Assembly: GCF_002813135.1 (NCBI RefSeq)
Contig: NZ_PHTY01000001.1
Span: 243,501 to 307,500, forward strand
DNA length: 64,000 nucleotides
DNA from: Ulvibacter sp. MAR_2010_11
GTDB lineage: Bacteria > Bacteroidota > Bacteroidia > Flavobacteriales > Flavobacteriaceae
Direction: 5' to 3'
Below are positions 51,545 to 60,643 of the stretch, piece after piece (position 1 is the first letter of the stretch; each line of letters starts with the position of its first letter). A model generated the notes under the pieces. That model had not been told where the DNA came from. It saw only the letters and a program-made list of their open reading frames with translations, and did no database searches. The position numbers were made by a program, and so were the translations under genes.

Positions 51545-52063
51545 ATGAAAAATACTACTTCAGATTTCGATAAATTGAACCACTTGCTACAAGCTGCTTT
51601 CGCTGCAGAAAAAGTATATTATAACGCTTCAGAAGACGCACAGGAAACACATTTAAAACGCTTCCTGGGTTATATGGCTACTGAAAGAAACCGTATGGCT
51701 TTCGACATTTCCAATGAGCTTTCAAGCAGACATATTACTCCTTCGGTACCCTTTTCGGAAAAAGGACACACAGACAGAAACTGGAAGGAAATTAAAGAAG
51801 CCCTGGTAAACTACAATCCGGAAGAACTTATTCTAAATTGTATTGGATGGGATAAAACGCTGGTTGTTAAAACAAAAGAACTGTTGGATAATCAAAAACT
51901 GCCGAAAGAGGTTTTGGATATGCTGGAAAATAATCACAAAAAAATTCAGTGGTATATCAAACAGGCGAGACAACACTTGGTGAGTCATTTTAAAGTCGAA
52001 TCCGATAAGGCGAAAGACTCATCTCATGATTCTAAAGTTATTAGCATAAAAAAAGCGCAGTAA
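51545..52063 (+). CDS. Ferritin-like helical protein (DUF2383-like), copy 2
   Basis: Paralogue of the preceding gene, 172 residues. DFDKLNHLLQAAFAAEKVYYNAS and LKRFLGYMATERNRMAFDISNEL align directly with copy 1. The second half is more diverged (NYNPEELILNCIGWDKTLVV), and a Ser/Lys-rich tail (ESDKAKDSSHDSKVISIKKAQ) is extra. I prefer the ATG at 51545 to a GTG at 51536. Its stop codon lies in the loop of a terminator hairpin. Function unknown. Confidence 0.65.
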   Translation: MKNTTSDFDKLNHLLQAAFAAEKVYYNASEDAQETHLKRFLGYMATERNRMAFDISNELSSRHITPSVPFSEKGHTDRNWKEIKEALVNYNPEELILNCIGWDKTLVVKTKELLDNQKLPKEVLDMLENNHKKIQWYIKQARQHLVSHFKVESDKAKDSSHDSKVISIKKAQ

Positions 52064-52076
52064 TCTGCGCTTTTTT
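52051..52076. terminator. Bidirectional terminator
   Basis: AAAAGCGCAG (52051-52060) pairs with CTGCGCTTTT (52065-52074) around TAAT, with T-runs on both strands. It serves the converging genes at 51545 and 52093. The stop codon of the former is in the loop. Confidence 0.92.
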
Positions 52077-52092
52077 GTGCTTACACTAATTG

Positions 52093-52518
52093 TTATTCAT
52101 CTAAAAGTAGATTCAAATTAACAGTAATATTGTCCCGGGTTGCCTTCGAAAACGGACAAATTTTATGAGCTTTTTTAATAATATCTTCTCCGGTTTCTAC
52201 ATCAACACCCGGAATATAGCAATCTAAGGTAGCTTCCAAAAAAGCCCCGTCTTCATCTTCACAAAACCCAATAGTGGCAGTAACACTAAAATCATCACTT
52301 AGTTCAATTCGTTTCTTTTTGGCGATTACTGCAATAGCACTGCCAAAACAAGCCGAATACGCACAACCAAATAATTGTTCGGAGTTCGTACCGGGTCCGT
52401 CATCACCTCCCATAGCCTTTGGAACCGATAATTTGAGATCTAATTTTCCGTCATCGGTGGTAGCATGACCTGCCCTCCCACCTACTGTTGTCGATACTCC
52501 TTCATATAAAGTTTTCAT
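52093..52518 (-). CDS. ohr: Organic hydroperoxide resistance protein (Ohr)
   Basis: Thiol peroxidase of the OsmC/Ohr family, 141 residues, that reduces organic hydroperoxides. Arg15 in GGRAGHA, Glu48 and the two catalytic Cys (Cys57 in YSACF, Cys121 in ICPFSKAT) are present; an extra Cys52 precedes the first. The ATG at 52518 begins MKTLYEGVSTTVGGRAGH, the conserved start. It is a single-gene unit, and no OhrR regulator is adjacent. Confidence 0.93.
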   Translation of the reverse strand: MKTLYEGVSTTVGGRAGHATTDDGKLDLKLSVPKAMGGDDGPGTNSEQLFGCAYSACFGSAIAVIAKKKRIELSDDFSVTATIGFCEDEDGAFLEATLDCYIPGVDVETGEDIIKKAHKICPFSKATRDNITVNLNLLLDE

Positions 52519-52609
52519 AGTATTGTATTTTGCGTTAAGAACCATCAATATACTATCTAATTATGGTGTATAAAAGTTGATATTCATAAAATTGTTATAA
52601 ATTTCGGGT

Positions 52610-53698
52610 GTGACACAAAAACGAAAACATACCGGTGCCTTGTCTGAAAAGAAGGGTGTGCAAGCCCCTAAATCGGTGAGCGACGCTGCGGCGCAACAGT
52701 TAAAAGAAAACCGAAAAAAAACGCCTTCAATCGCTCAATTGGTCAACGGAATTCTGGCGGGGGACAAATCGGCTCTAAGCAGGGGGATTACCTTGATTGA
52801 AAGCACCGCAGCAAAGCATCAGGCTCAGGCTAAACAGCTTATTGAAGCCTGTCTGCCGTATGCCAACAAATCGGTTCGCATTGGTATTACCGGTGTTCCC
52901 GGAGTTGGAAAAAGTACCTTTATTGAGGCTTTTGGAACCTTATTGGTACAACAAAAGAAAAAAGTAGCCGTACTTGCGGTAGATCCAAGCAGTACCATTA
53001 GTCGAGGCAGTATTCTGGGCGATAAAACCCGAATGGAAGCCCTTGTAAAGGAAGAAAATGCTTTTATACGACCTTCCGCCAGCGGTACCTCTCTGGGAGG
53101 TGTGGCCCGTAAAACCAGAGAAGCAATTCTACTATGTGAAGCAGCGGGTTTCGATATCATAATTATTGAAACTGTTGGTGTGGGACAAAGTGAAACTGCG
53201 GTACATTCAATGACCGATTTCTTTTTATTACTGCAATTGGCCGGAGCGGGCGATGAATTACAAGGAATTAAACGTGGAATTATTGAAATGGCAGACGCCA
53301 TTGTAATTAACAAGGCAGACGGAGAAAATGTAAAAGCTGCCAAGCTCGCCAAAACCGAATTTAACAGGGCATTACACCTCTACCCTCCAAAAGACAGTAA
53401 CTGGACTCCAAAAACAATTAGCTGTAGCGCATTGCAAAATGAAGGAGTTGATGCCGTTTGGGAACTTATTGAAGACTATGTTTCGTTGACAAAGGAGAAT
53501 ACTTATTTTTCTGAAAAAAGAAAGGAACAAAATAAGTTCTGGCTGCTTCAAACCATAGAAAGCACCTTAAAAAGTGAATTTTTTGGTAATCCACTTCTAA
53601 AAAAGGAGCTGGAAAAGCAATTAAAAGCCCTGGACGCAAATGCTACAACTCCGTTTGAAGCGGCAGAAAAGATTCTTTTACTTAAAAATTCTCTCTAA
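52610..53698 (+). CDS. meaB: Methylmalonyl-CoA mutase-associated GTPase MeaB
   Basis: G3E-type P-loop GTPase of 362 residues that gates cofactor loading of adenosylcobalamin-dependent methylmalonyl-CoA mutase. Walker A is GVPGVGKS (95-102); VDPSSTISRGSILGDKTRM and ETVGVGQSE are switch regions; INKADG fixes guanine. The start is GTG at 52610. A polar, Lys-rich 40-residue leader precedes the conserved domain. The mutase genes are not in the window. The 3' end overlaps the converging epimerase gene by 17 bp. Confidence 0.95.
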   Translation: MTQKRKHTGALSEKKGVQAPKSVSDAAAQQLKENRKKTPSIAQLVNGILAGDKSALSRGITLIESTAAKHQAQAKQLIEACLPYANKSVRIGITGVPGVGKSTFIEAFGTLLVQQKKKVAVLAVDPSSTISRGSILGDKTRMEALVKEENAFIRPSASGTSLGGVARKTREAILLCEAAGFDIIIIETVGVGQSETAVHSMTDFFLLLQLAGAGDELQGIKRGIIEMADAIVINKADGENVKAAKLAKTEFNRALHLYPPKDSNWTPKTISCSALQNEGVDAVWELIEDYVSLTKENTYFSEKRKEQNKFWLLQTIESTLKSEFFGNPLLKKELEKQLKALDANATTPFEAAEKILLLKNSL

Positions 53699-54620
53699 AC
53701 CATTCCACCTGGGCTTCCAACCCTATTTTTAATGAAGTTTGTGGATTGTAATCTAACAGTCTTCTCGCCTTCCCTATATTCGCACAGGTGCGGGACTGAT
53801 CACCCGGACGCGCGGGTTTGTGCTCCATTTTTATTTTTTTCTGAAGGATTTCTTCAACAGTCGCAATTCCTGTAGCGGTTGTGTTTTCTTCTTCGGTGCC
53901 TAAATTGAAAATTTCACCGTTGCAAACACCTTCTTTACCAATTACACTTACAATTCCGTCTACAATATCTTGTACATAGGTAAAGCTGCGTAAATGGTCC
54001 AGACTACCATCGTACAGCGGAAACGGTTTGTCATTTAATCCGCAGTCGATTAGACGGGTGTACAATTTATCGGGGCGTTCCCGCGGGCCATAGACCGAAT
54101 ACAATCGCAACGAACAACTTTGCAACAGTTCCCTGCGTGAATAGGCCAGAACCAATTGCTCTGCTGCCAGCTTTGTGACGCCATACCAGGACGCGGGTAA
54201 GGGAGCCTGCTCCTCGGTAAAGGTTGCGTTTAATCCGTATATAGATGAAGTGGCTATGTTTACAAAAAAAGGCTTGTTTGGTAGCTTATCAATGGCGTCT
54301 AATAAGCGTTGTGTTCCGAAGAAATTATTGCTGAAATAATCTTCAAACGTACTGGAAGTCGAAATTCCCGGTTGTGCGGCAAAGTGAAATATATAGGAAA
54401 GATCCTCGCCAATTATTTTACTCAAATCATCGGTACGCAGGTCTGCTTTTTGCACTTTAATCCCTTTTTTTGCGAGGGTTTCGGCATTTAATTGCTTTAA
54501 AGCAACATCGTAGTAATCCGAAAAATTATCAATCGCCACAACGTCATGTCCCAAAGAGACCAATCTTTCGGCAGTATGTGAACCAATAAAACCGGCAGCG
54601 CCTGTTACAAGTATTTTCAT
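53682..54620 (-). CDS. NAD-dependent sugar epimerase/dehydratase
   Basis: Extended SDR of 312 residues. The GAAGFIGS loop (7-14), ATSSIYG and the catalytic SWYGVTKLAAEQL are clear. It resembles UDP-glucuronate 4-epimerases and ArnA-type decarboxylase domains in overall pattern, but the exact substrate cannot be fixed. It is divergent from the GT2-LAB_N-GT39 operon, so its product may feed a lipid-linked sugar modification there. The converging 3' overlap with meaB is coincidental. Confidence 0.85.
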   Translation of the reverse strand: MKILVTGAAGFIGSHTAERLVSLGHDVVAIDNFSDYYDVALKQLNAETLAKKGIKVQKADLRTDDLSKIIGEDLSYIFHFAAQPGISTSSTFEDYFSNNFFGTQRLLDAIDKLPNKPFFVNIATSSIYGLNATFTEEQAPLPASWYGVTKLAAEQLVLAYSRRELLQSCSLRLYSVYGPRERPDKLYTRLIDCGLNDKPFPLYDGSLDHLRSFTYVQDIVDGIVSVIGKEGVCNGEIFNLGTEEENTTATGIATVEEILQKKIKMEHKPARPGDQSRTCANIGKARRLLDYNPQTSLKIGLEAQVEWFRENF

Positions 54621-54752
54621 TCCTTTCGGTTTTCAATTTCAAAAGTAATCAAATTCGAAGTGTACAAAACCAATTCTTCAAAAAGTTCATAAAAGAGAAG
54701 CCAATCGAAACACATAAACTTTTAATCCTTCCGCTCCTAACCTAAAAAAAAT

Positions 54753-54760
54753 TACTTTTG
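54753..54760 (+). promoter_or_regulatory. Possible -7 box TACTTTTG
   Basis: Matches TAnnTTTG, 21 bp before the ATG at 54782; a clear -33 TTG is lacking. Confidence 0.4.
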
Positions 54761-54781
54761 CAAAAACCTTTACCGTAAAAA

Positions 54782-55492
54782 ATGTACGAGTTTACCATTA
54801 TTGTGCCGGTCTATAACGAGGAGGAAAATTTGGAGCGTGTTGAAAAAGAACTGTTGGCCTATACAAAAATTGCAACCAAAAAAACAGCCATCTTGTTTGT
54901 GAATGATGGTTCCAAAGATAAAAGTCAGGAGTTAATCGAAGCCATTTGCCATAGAAACGAAGCTTTTCACTTTCTCAATTTTAAAGAAAACAGAGGCTTG
55001 AGCGCAGCAATTAAAGCAGGTTTTGACCATGTTGAGAGTGAGTTGGTGGGATATATCGATTCCGACTTACAAACTGCCCCCGAAGATTTTAATTTGCTGT
55101 TAGCGCATAGTAATGATTACGCGTTGGTCACCGGAGTACGTGCCAACCGAAAGGATTCCTTTGTAAAAAACATGTCTTCAAAAATTGCCAATGGTATTCG
55201 ACGCGCCTTTACACATGATGGCATGGATGATACGGGCTGTCCGTTGAAAGTGATTCAAACCTGCTACGCCAAACAAATTCCAATGTTTAAGGGATTACAT
55301 CGCTTTTTACCGGCAATGATTTTGCTTCAGGATGGAAAAATTTTACAGGTACCCGTACAGCATTTTCCACGTGTCGCGGGAACCGCAAAATTCGGTTTGT
55401 GGAACAGGCTAATCGGTCCGTTGATGGACTGCTTTGCCTACCTTTGGATGAAGAAGAAGTACATCAACTACGAGGTTAAAAGCAAAGGATGA
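54782..55492 (+). CDS. Polyprenyl-phosphate glycosyltransferase (GT2, ArnC/DPM-like)
   Basis: GT2 enzyme of 236 residues. TIIVPVYNEEENLERV (5-20), FVNDGSKDKS (39-48), YIDSDLQTAPED (91-102) and TGCPLKVI resemble dolichol-phosphate-mannose synthase and ArnC. The C-terminal membrane helices of ArnC are absent. It would load a sugar onto undecaprenyl phosphate. It overlaps the LAB_N gene by 4 bp (ATGA), and the GT39 enzyme two genes on could use the lipid-linked sugar. Confidence 0.88.
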   Translation: MYEFTIIVPVYNEEENLERVEKELLAYTKIATKKTAILFVNDGSKDKSQELIEAICHRNEAFHFLNFKENRGLSAAIKAGFDHVESELVGYIDSDLQTAPEDFNLLLAHSNDYALVTGVRANRKDSFVKNMSSKIANGIRRAFTHDGMDDTGCPLKVIQTCYAKQIPMFKGLHRFLPAMILLQDGKILQVPVQHFPRVAGTAKFGLWNRLIGPLMDCFAYLWMKKKYINYEVKSKG

Positions 55493-56121
55493 GCAACTGG
55501 CTTATTTACGGCATCGGATTTCTAGCCCAGATACTCTTTTCGGGGCGGCTTATTGTACAATGGATTCTTTCCGAAAAAAGCAAAAAAATTGTCACCCCAT
55601 CTCTTTTCTGGAAACTCAGCTTACTGGCGTCATTCTTACTTTTTGTGTACGGCTATTTACGAGACGATTTCGCCATTATGTTGGGGCAGGCGTTAACGTA
55701 TTTTATTTATGTTAGAAATCTGCAATTGCAGGGAGAATGGCAAAAATCGCCTAAAATTATACAGTGGTTTTTACTAATCTTTCCTGTGATAATTGTTTTC
55801 TACGGCTATAATAACGGGGAATACGATGTCGACAAATTATTTAAAAATGAAGCAATTCCGTTGTGGCTAATGCTCTTAGGAATTATCTCGCAAATCCTTT
55901 TTACATTGCGTTTTATATACCAGTGGATGTATTCCGAAAAAACAAAAACATCACAACTGCCGGTTGGGTTTTGGCGTATGAGCGTGATTGGAGCTTCTCT
56001 AATCTTAACCTATGCTATTTTCCGGGAAGATCCTGTGCTTTTTGTGGGGCATATTGCCGGGTTGATAATTTATGTTCGGAATATCTTTATTTGGAAAAAA
56101 CAGCGCAATGGAGCAACTTAA
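55489..56121 (+). CDS. Membrane protein with two LAB_N domains
   Basis: Protein of 210 residues with two copies of the lipid-A-disaccharide synthase N-terminal domain. The repeats are clear: YGIGFLAQILFSGRLIVQWI with FWKLSLLASFLLFVYGYLRDD, and LGIISQILFTLRFIYQWMYS with FWRMSVIGASLILTYAIFREDP. Each ends with GxxxxYFIYVRN-like helices. About six membrane helices in total. In other genomes it lies between ArnC-like and ArnT-like genes, as here. A flippase-like role for the lipid-linked sugar is a hypothesis. Confidence 0.85.
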   Translation: MSNWLIYGIGFLAQILFSGRLIVQWILSEKSKKIVTPSLFWKLSLLASFLLFVYGYLRDDFAIMLGQALTYFIYVRNLQLQGEWQKSPKIIQWFLLIFPVIIVFYGYNNGEYDVDKLFKNEAIPLWLMLLGIISQILFTLRFIYQWMYSEKTKTSQLPVGFWRMSVIGASLILTYAIFREDPVLFVGHIAGLIIYVRNIFIWKKQRNGAT

Positions 56122-57739
56122 AAACAATTACGTCCTCCTTCTGATACTTACCTGCATCGCCATTTTCTTTGTGAATCTGGATACCTTGTATGTAAATATC
56201 ATGGAGGCTCGTAATTTTACAACTGCCCGTGAAATGCTCAACGATGGCAACTGGCTGTTGACAACACTTAACGGAGAAGCACGTTATCAAAAACCTCCTT
56301 TGCCCACCTGGTTAACGGCGCTATCGGCCGCTGTATTCGGATTAAAAAGTTTGACTGCCTTACGCCTTCCTGCGGCCTTGGTAACACTTTTATTGGTGTT
56401 GTTTTCTTATAAATTTTCGATAAAACTCACCCAAAATAAAACCTTGGCTTTTATAGGATCCTTGATTCTGGCAACCTCCTTCTATGTAGTATTTGCAGGT
56501 CGTAACGGACAGTGGGACATTTTTACCCACGCCTTTATGATGGTGACTATTTTTCAGTTGTATTTATTCTTTACGCAGCGTGAGAAAAAATACCAACATG
56601 CCCTAATTGCTGCGGTTTTCTTCGGATTTTCATTTATGAGTAAAGGTCCGGTTTCGTTTTACGCCTTACTCCTCCCCTTTTTGATTGCTTTTGGAATTGT
56701 CTACAAGTATAAAAACCTGAAATCACGATTGCTGCCATTGCTGGTATTTTTAATTGTTGCTTTGGTCGTTTCCGGATGGTGGCATTGGTACACTTATGCA
56801 TTCGATCCCGAAGCTGCAGCTGCGATTACCAAGAAGGAAACCGAAAACTGGACAGGCTATAATGTGCGTCCGTTTTACTATTACTGGAGCTTTTTTACCC
56901 AAAGCGGGGTTTGGACCATCCCGGCATTTATTGGCTTGCTCTATCCGTATTTAAAAAACAGAGTAATCGATAAGAAGGCCTATCTCTTTACTTTTTTATG
57001 GACGATGGCTTCGGTGGTGTTGCTGTCTTTAATTCCTGAAAAGAAATCGCGGTATCTCCTACCTGTGCTTATTCCCTTGGCATTGAACACCGCATTTTAC
57101 ATCGAATATTTGTTTAGAAGGTTTTCCGAAATAAAAGACAAGCGAGAAACCTTTCCTGTGTATTTTAACTTCTCGATCATTGCCACCATAGGATGTGTTT
57201 TTCCGGTATTGGGCTATATTTTTCTGAAAGATGCCCTCGCCGGAAAGTGGATTTGGTTTGTAGTATTATCTGTTGCTTTGGTAAGTCTGGGCGTGGTTAT
57301 ATTCCGAAATCTTTTCCGAAGAAACATACGTCCCGTGTTTTATGCAACTATCGCTTTTATTGCATCAATTACTTGCTTCGGAATGCCCATGGCGAAAGCC
57401 TTAACTATTAACGATGAATACAAGGGGCTTTCCCAATTAAATACCTGGCAGGCTGAAACAGGTTTGAAGGTATACGAATTTACTTTTTTTACGCCCGAAC
57501 TTATCTGGGACTACGGAAACACTATCGAAGTTCTAAAAAAAGAGGATGATTTAACCATTCCAACTGAAGCACGCTTCGGAGTATTAGTCACAGAAGAAGA
57601 GACCGAACTTTTTAAGCGTACTTTTTCAGCATATAAAATTGAGCACGTTACGAGATACGACATGAACGCCAAAGGCAAGGAGGACCGGTCTCACAAAACA
57701 CGATTGTGGCGCGATTTGTACTTGGTTGAAAAAAAGTAG
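56108..57739 (+). CDS. GT39/ArnT-like glycosyltransferase
   Basis: Polytopic GT-C glycosyltransferase of 543 residues with about 11-12 membrane helices. Near the N-terminus EARNFTTAREML and EARYQKPPLPTWL carry the acidic and KPPL motifs of ArnT/PMT enzymes, facing the periplasm. It would transfer a sugar from a polyprenyl-phosphate donor to lipid A, a glycan or a protein. The ATG at 56108 overlaps the LAB_N gene by 14 bp; an in-frame start at 56072 adds no helix. Acceptor unknown. Confidence 0.88.
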   Translation: MEQLKNNYVLLLILTCIAIFFVNLDTLYVNIMEARNFTTAREMLNDGNWLLTTLNGEARYQKPPLPTWLTALSAAVFGLKSLTALRLPAALVTLLLVLFSYKFSIKLTQNKTLAFIGSLILATSFYVVFAGRNGQWDIFTHAFMMVTIFQLYLFFTQREKKYQHALIAAVFFGFSFMSKGPVSFYALLLPFLIAFGIVYKYKNLKSRLLPLLVFLIVALVVSGWWHWYTYAFDPEAAAAITKKETENWTGYNVRPFYYYWSFFTQSGVWTIPAFIGLLYPYLKNRVIDKKAYLFTFLWTMASVVLLSLIPEKKSRYLLPVLIPLALNTAFYIEYLFRRFSEIKDKRETFPVYFNFSIIATIGCVFPVLGYIFLKDALAGKWIWFVVLSVALVSLGVVIFRNLFRRNIRPVFYATIAFIASITCFGMPMAKALTINDEYKGLSQLNTWQAETGLKVYEFTFFTPELIWDYGNTIEVLKKEDDLTIPTEARFGVLVTEEETELFKRTFSAYKIEHVTRYDMNAKGKEDRSHKTRLWRDLYLVEKK

Positions 57740-57805
57740 CACTTCGCACTCTATATATTACGATTTCTCATTTCAAGAAAAATAATTCTAGCACATCTTT
57801 TTGTC

Positions 57806-57826
57806 ATTCCGTACTTGATACGGAAT
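57806..57826. repeat. Perfect hairpin of a dispersed-type repeat
   Basis: ATTCCGTA (57806-57813) and TACGGAAT (57819-57826) form an 8-bp stem with a CTTGA loop. The context GTCATTCCG...CGGAATCC resembles repeats I recall in many genomes. It lies between converging genes and could end transcription, but has no T-run. Confidence 0.6.
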
Positions 57827-57866
57827 CCGTTAAATGGCAATTAAATAGTATTTGGAAAAGTGGGTT

Positions 57867-58445
57867 CTACCTTAAGTAAGCATTATTGAATCTCTTTTGA
57901 ACCTTGGCTTGTACATTGTAAAAGATCCATCCCAGAATTCCGCCAAAACACATTCCCGTTATAACGTCTAAAGGATAATGCACGCCCACATAAATTCGGC
58001 TATAGCCTAATAGAACAGCCCAGAATAGAAGTAAAAACGGCAGATATTTATACCATTGTTTCAGTAAAAGACCCAAAAAAACAGCCGTTGCCATGGAACT
58101 TGCAGCATGTGCCGAAAAATAACCATAGCGACCACAACCTTCGGCCACAAAGCGTATCACACTTTTTAAACTTTCTACTTGACAGGGCCTCGGACGTTGA
58201 ATTCCGTGTTTAAAAAGATTCGCTAACTGATCGGTTGCCGTGATCATAAGCGCCACAGTAACCATAATAATTAGAGTTCCCTTGATCCCAAAATGTTTGT
58301 ACACCAAATAAAGTAAAGCGGCATACAAAGGGATGGAAGCCCATTTTGAAGTCACGATCAACCAAAAGGTGTCCCAGGATTCATTTCCCCAGGAATTAAG
58401 GAAGACAAAGAGTTGCGAATCGTATTTCAGTAATTCTTCAATCAT
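57867..58445 (-). CDS. PAP2 family phosphatase
   Basis: Membrane phosphatase of 192 residues with about five helices. The three motifs are readable: KHGIQRPRP (79-87), SAH (111-113, in place of the common PSGH) and SRIYVGVHYPLD (149-160) with the catalytic His156. It may dephosphorylate undecaprenyl pyrophosphate or phosphatidate. It overlaps the small acidic gene upstream by 8 bp and ends the MATE operon. Confidence 0.9.
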   Translation of the reverse strand: MIEELLKYDSQLFVFLNSWGNESWDTFWLIVTSKWASIPLYAALLYLVYKHFGIKGTLIIMVTVALMITATDQLANLFKHGIQRPRPCQVESLKSVIRFVAEGCGRYGYFSAHAASSMATAVFLGLLLKQWYKYLPFLLLFWAVLLGYSRIYVGVHYPLDVITGMCFGGILGWIFYNVQAKVQKRFNNAYLR

Positions 58446-58668
58446 TTTCGTAGCGCGCTATTTCCCGATCGTAGAAATCGGTTGCCTCTTTGATATAATT
58501 TTCGGTTTCCGCTTCGAGTTCCTTTTCATCGTGTGCATCGAATTCTTCCAACCATTCCACCTCATCGTTTTCAAGATTGATAATGAATCTGGGGAATTCG
58601 GTATGTATTACAAAGATAGCCGTTGGGTAATCTGTATTATCGCCAAGTAAGTATTTCGGAAAATCCAT
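58438..58668 (-). CDS. Small acidic conserved protein
   Basis: Protein of 76 residues, very acidic. A beta-rich N-terminal half (YPTAIFVIHTEFPRFIINLE) is followed by a helical Glu/Asp-rich tail (DAHDEKELEAETENYIKEA). No signal peptide or membrane helix. It lies 10 bp after the MATE gene and overlaps the PAP2 gene, so it is in their operon. I do not recognise a named family. Confidence 0.7.
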   Translation of the reverse strand: MDFPKYLLGDNTDYPTAIFVIHTEFPRFIINLENDEVEWLEEFDAHDEKELEAETENYIKEATDFYDREIARYEND

Positions 58669-58678
58669 ATGAGAAAAT

Positions 58679-60064
58679 TTATTCGTTGGTATTCGATTCT
58701 GTGAGTATCAAACGTTTCGAAAGATAATTAAATCTAATGAAAAGGAATACTGCCGAAACGGTTAGGCCGGCCAAAAGCCCAATCCAAATTCCCGAACTTC
58801 CGTAATCGCTGTGCATACTTAGATAGTACGAAATAGGAAATCCCACTAACCAATACGCAACAAAGGTAATTAAGGTGGGAATTTTTACATCCTGCATGCC
58901 TCTAAGCGCACCCAACGCCACTACCTGAATAGCATCACTAATTTGAAATACTGCGGCAATTATCATTAATTGGGAAGCAATTGTGACCACTTCTGCGTTG
59001 TCTAAAAGATTAAGCGGATCGTCCATATCCAGATACAACTTTGGAAACGCAACATTAAAGATCATGAATAAAATAGCAAATGCCACGGCCATTATAGTGG
59101 TTAGCAAGAAGATGGAATTTGCAATACGGCGTAATTCGGTAAAGCGATTCATTCCCTTTTGGTTGCCCACACGGATCATTGCAGTGACACTAAAGCCCAT
59201 CGCAACCATAAAGGTCATAGACGATAGGTTGAGGGCAATTTGATTGGCAGCCTGAGGGTTTTTTCCAAGAATCCCTGAAAGCCAAATAGCAGCAGTAAAA
59301 ACAGCCACTTCAAAAAACATTTGCATGGCCGAGGGGAATCCAAGACCCAGCACTTTTTTAATCATAGCTTTGGTAAGCGTGAATATCTTGATATGAAGCA
59401 CGTAGTATCTCGATTTATTGTGTCTTGCAAGCAGATACCACAGATAAACCACCATAATTACTCGCGAAGCCAAGGTCCCAATGGCAGCACCTACCACACC
59501 TAATTCGGGAGCACCCCATTTTCCGAAAATAAACATATAATTGAGGATGACATTTACAATGTTTGCCGCAATGGTTGCATACATTGGGAAGCGTGTTAGG
59601 GATAGGCCATCGCTAAACTGCTTAAATGCTTGAAAAATGATCAGTGGAATTAAGGAAATTGCAACCAGATTTAGGTAAGGCATTGCTAAATCGACCACTT
59701 CGGGTGGTTGCTTCATCACATGCATGAGTGGTTTCGCAATAAAAACCATCGACACCAACATAATTCCAAGAACAGTACAGAGAAATAATCCGTGTTTAAA
59801 AGAAGACTTTCCGGCTTCGAAATTACCTTCTCCGTCTGCTTCGGCGACTAAGGGAGTAATGGCTGTCGAAAAACCTATTCCCAGGGACATTGCGATAAAC
59901 ATAAAGCTATTTCCCAAAGAAACTGCAGCCAGTTCGGCAGTCCCCATTTGCCCTACCATGATATTATCTACCAAAGCTACTACAGTATGCCCAAGCATCC
60001 CAAGAATAACAGGTGTCGCTAGGGAGATATTGTACTTAAATTCGTTGGTGTATTTTGAAAGCAA
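58679..60064 (-). CDS. MATE family efflux transporter
   Basis: Multidrug/sodium or proton antiporter of 461 residues with 12 predicted helices in two bundles. Helix 1 begins LATPVILGMLGHTVVALVDNIMVGQMGTAEL, which holds the N-lobe acidic and VDNIMVG motifs of the NorM-like group. The only in-frame start is TTG at 60064, as an in-frame TAA lies four codons upstream. It is the first gene of a three-gene operon with the acidic protein and PAP2 genes. Confidence 0.92.
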   Translation of the reverse strand: MLSKYTNEFKYNISLATPVILGMLGHTVVALVDNIMVGQMGTAELAAVSLGNSFMFIAMSLGIGFSTAITPLVAEADGEGNFEAGKSSFKHGLFLCTVLGIMLVSMVFIAKPLMHVMKQPPEVVDLAMPYLNLVAISLIPLIIFQAFKQFSDGLSLTRFPMYATIAANIVNVILNYMFIFGKWGAPELGVVGAAIGTLASRVIMVVYLWYLLARHNKSRYYVLHIKIFTLTKAMIKKVLGLGFPSAMQMFFEVAVFTAAIWLSGILGKNPQAANQIALNLSSMTFMVAMGFSVTAMIRVGNQKGMNRFTELRRIANSIFLLTTIMAVAFAILFMIFNVAFPKLYLDMDDPLNLLDNAEVVTIASQLMIIAAVFQISDAIQVVALGALRGMQDVKIPTLITFVAYWLVGFPISYYLSMHSDYGSSGIWIGLLAGLTVSAVFLFIRFNYLSKRLILTESNTNE

Positions 60065-60155
60065 GGCGCAATTTTAAAACAAGGTGCTAAGGTAAAAAAC
60101 ACAAAACCGAAAAAAGCATAAAACTTTCTTATATTTAAATTCTAAATTTCTACCC

Positions 60156-60611
60156 ATGCAATCTCACGCCAAAACACCCGACGAATACATTGATGCACTG
60201 CCTGAAGACCGCAAAGAAGTCATCTCAAAACTGCGTAAAGTGATTCTGAAAAATTTGCCCAAGGGTTTTGAAGAAATGATGAGTTACGGTATGATAGGAT
60301 ATGTGGTACCACATACAATTTATCCGGAGGGATATCATTGCGACCCTGCACTACCACTTCCTTTTATAAATGTAGCATCTCAAAAAAATCACATCGGTTT
60401 TTATCATATGGGCATTTACAGCGACCCGAAATTAATGGAATGGTTTTCTTCCGAATATCCTAAACATGTTTCAGGAAAACTCGATATGGGTAAAAGCTGC
60501 GTCCGATTTAAAAATATGAATAAAATACCGTTTGAACTACTAGGGGAATTGGTTGGTAAGGTAAGTCCGAAGCAATGGATTGAGCGATATGAAAGTGTTC
60601 TTAAGAATTGA
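60156..60611 (+). CDS. DUF1801 domain protein
   Basis: Cytoplasmic protein of 151 residues. TPDEYIDALPEDRKEVISKL (7-26), EEMMSYGMIGYVVP and FINVASQKNHIGFYHMG match the DUF1801/YdhG-like fold related to frataxin. SGKLDMGKSCVRFKN is the final conserved strand pair. It is a single gene, divergent from the MATE operon. Function unknown. Confidence 0.85.
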   Translation: MQSHAKTPDEYIDALPEDRKEVISKLRKVILKNLPKGFEEMMSYGMIGYVVPHTIYPEGYHCDPALPLPFINVASQKNHIGFYHMGIYSDPKLMEWFSSEYPKHVSGKLDMGKSCVRFKNMNKIPFELLGELVGKVSPKQWIERYESVLKN

Positions 60612-60643
60612 AAAAACCGTCTGTAAGTTGCTTTACAGACGGT
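60611..60643 (-). terminator. Hairpin with a T-run on the minus strand
   Basis: ACCGTCTGTAA (60616-60626) pairs with TTACAGACGGT (60633-60643); the minus strand then continues with TTTTT. It would stop leftward transcription coming from the AraC gene about 225 bp away, and lies next to the stop of the DUF1801 gene. Confidence 0.75.
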
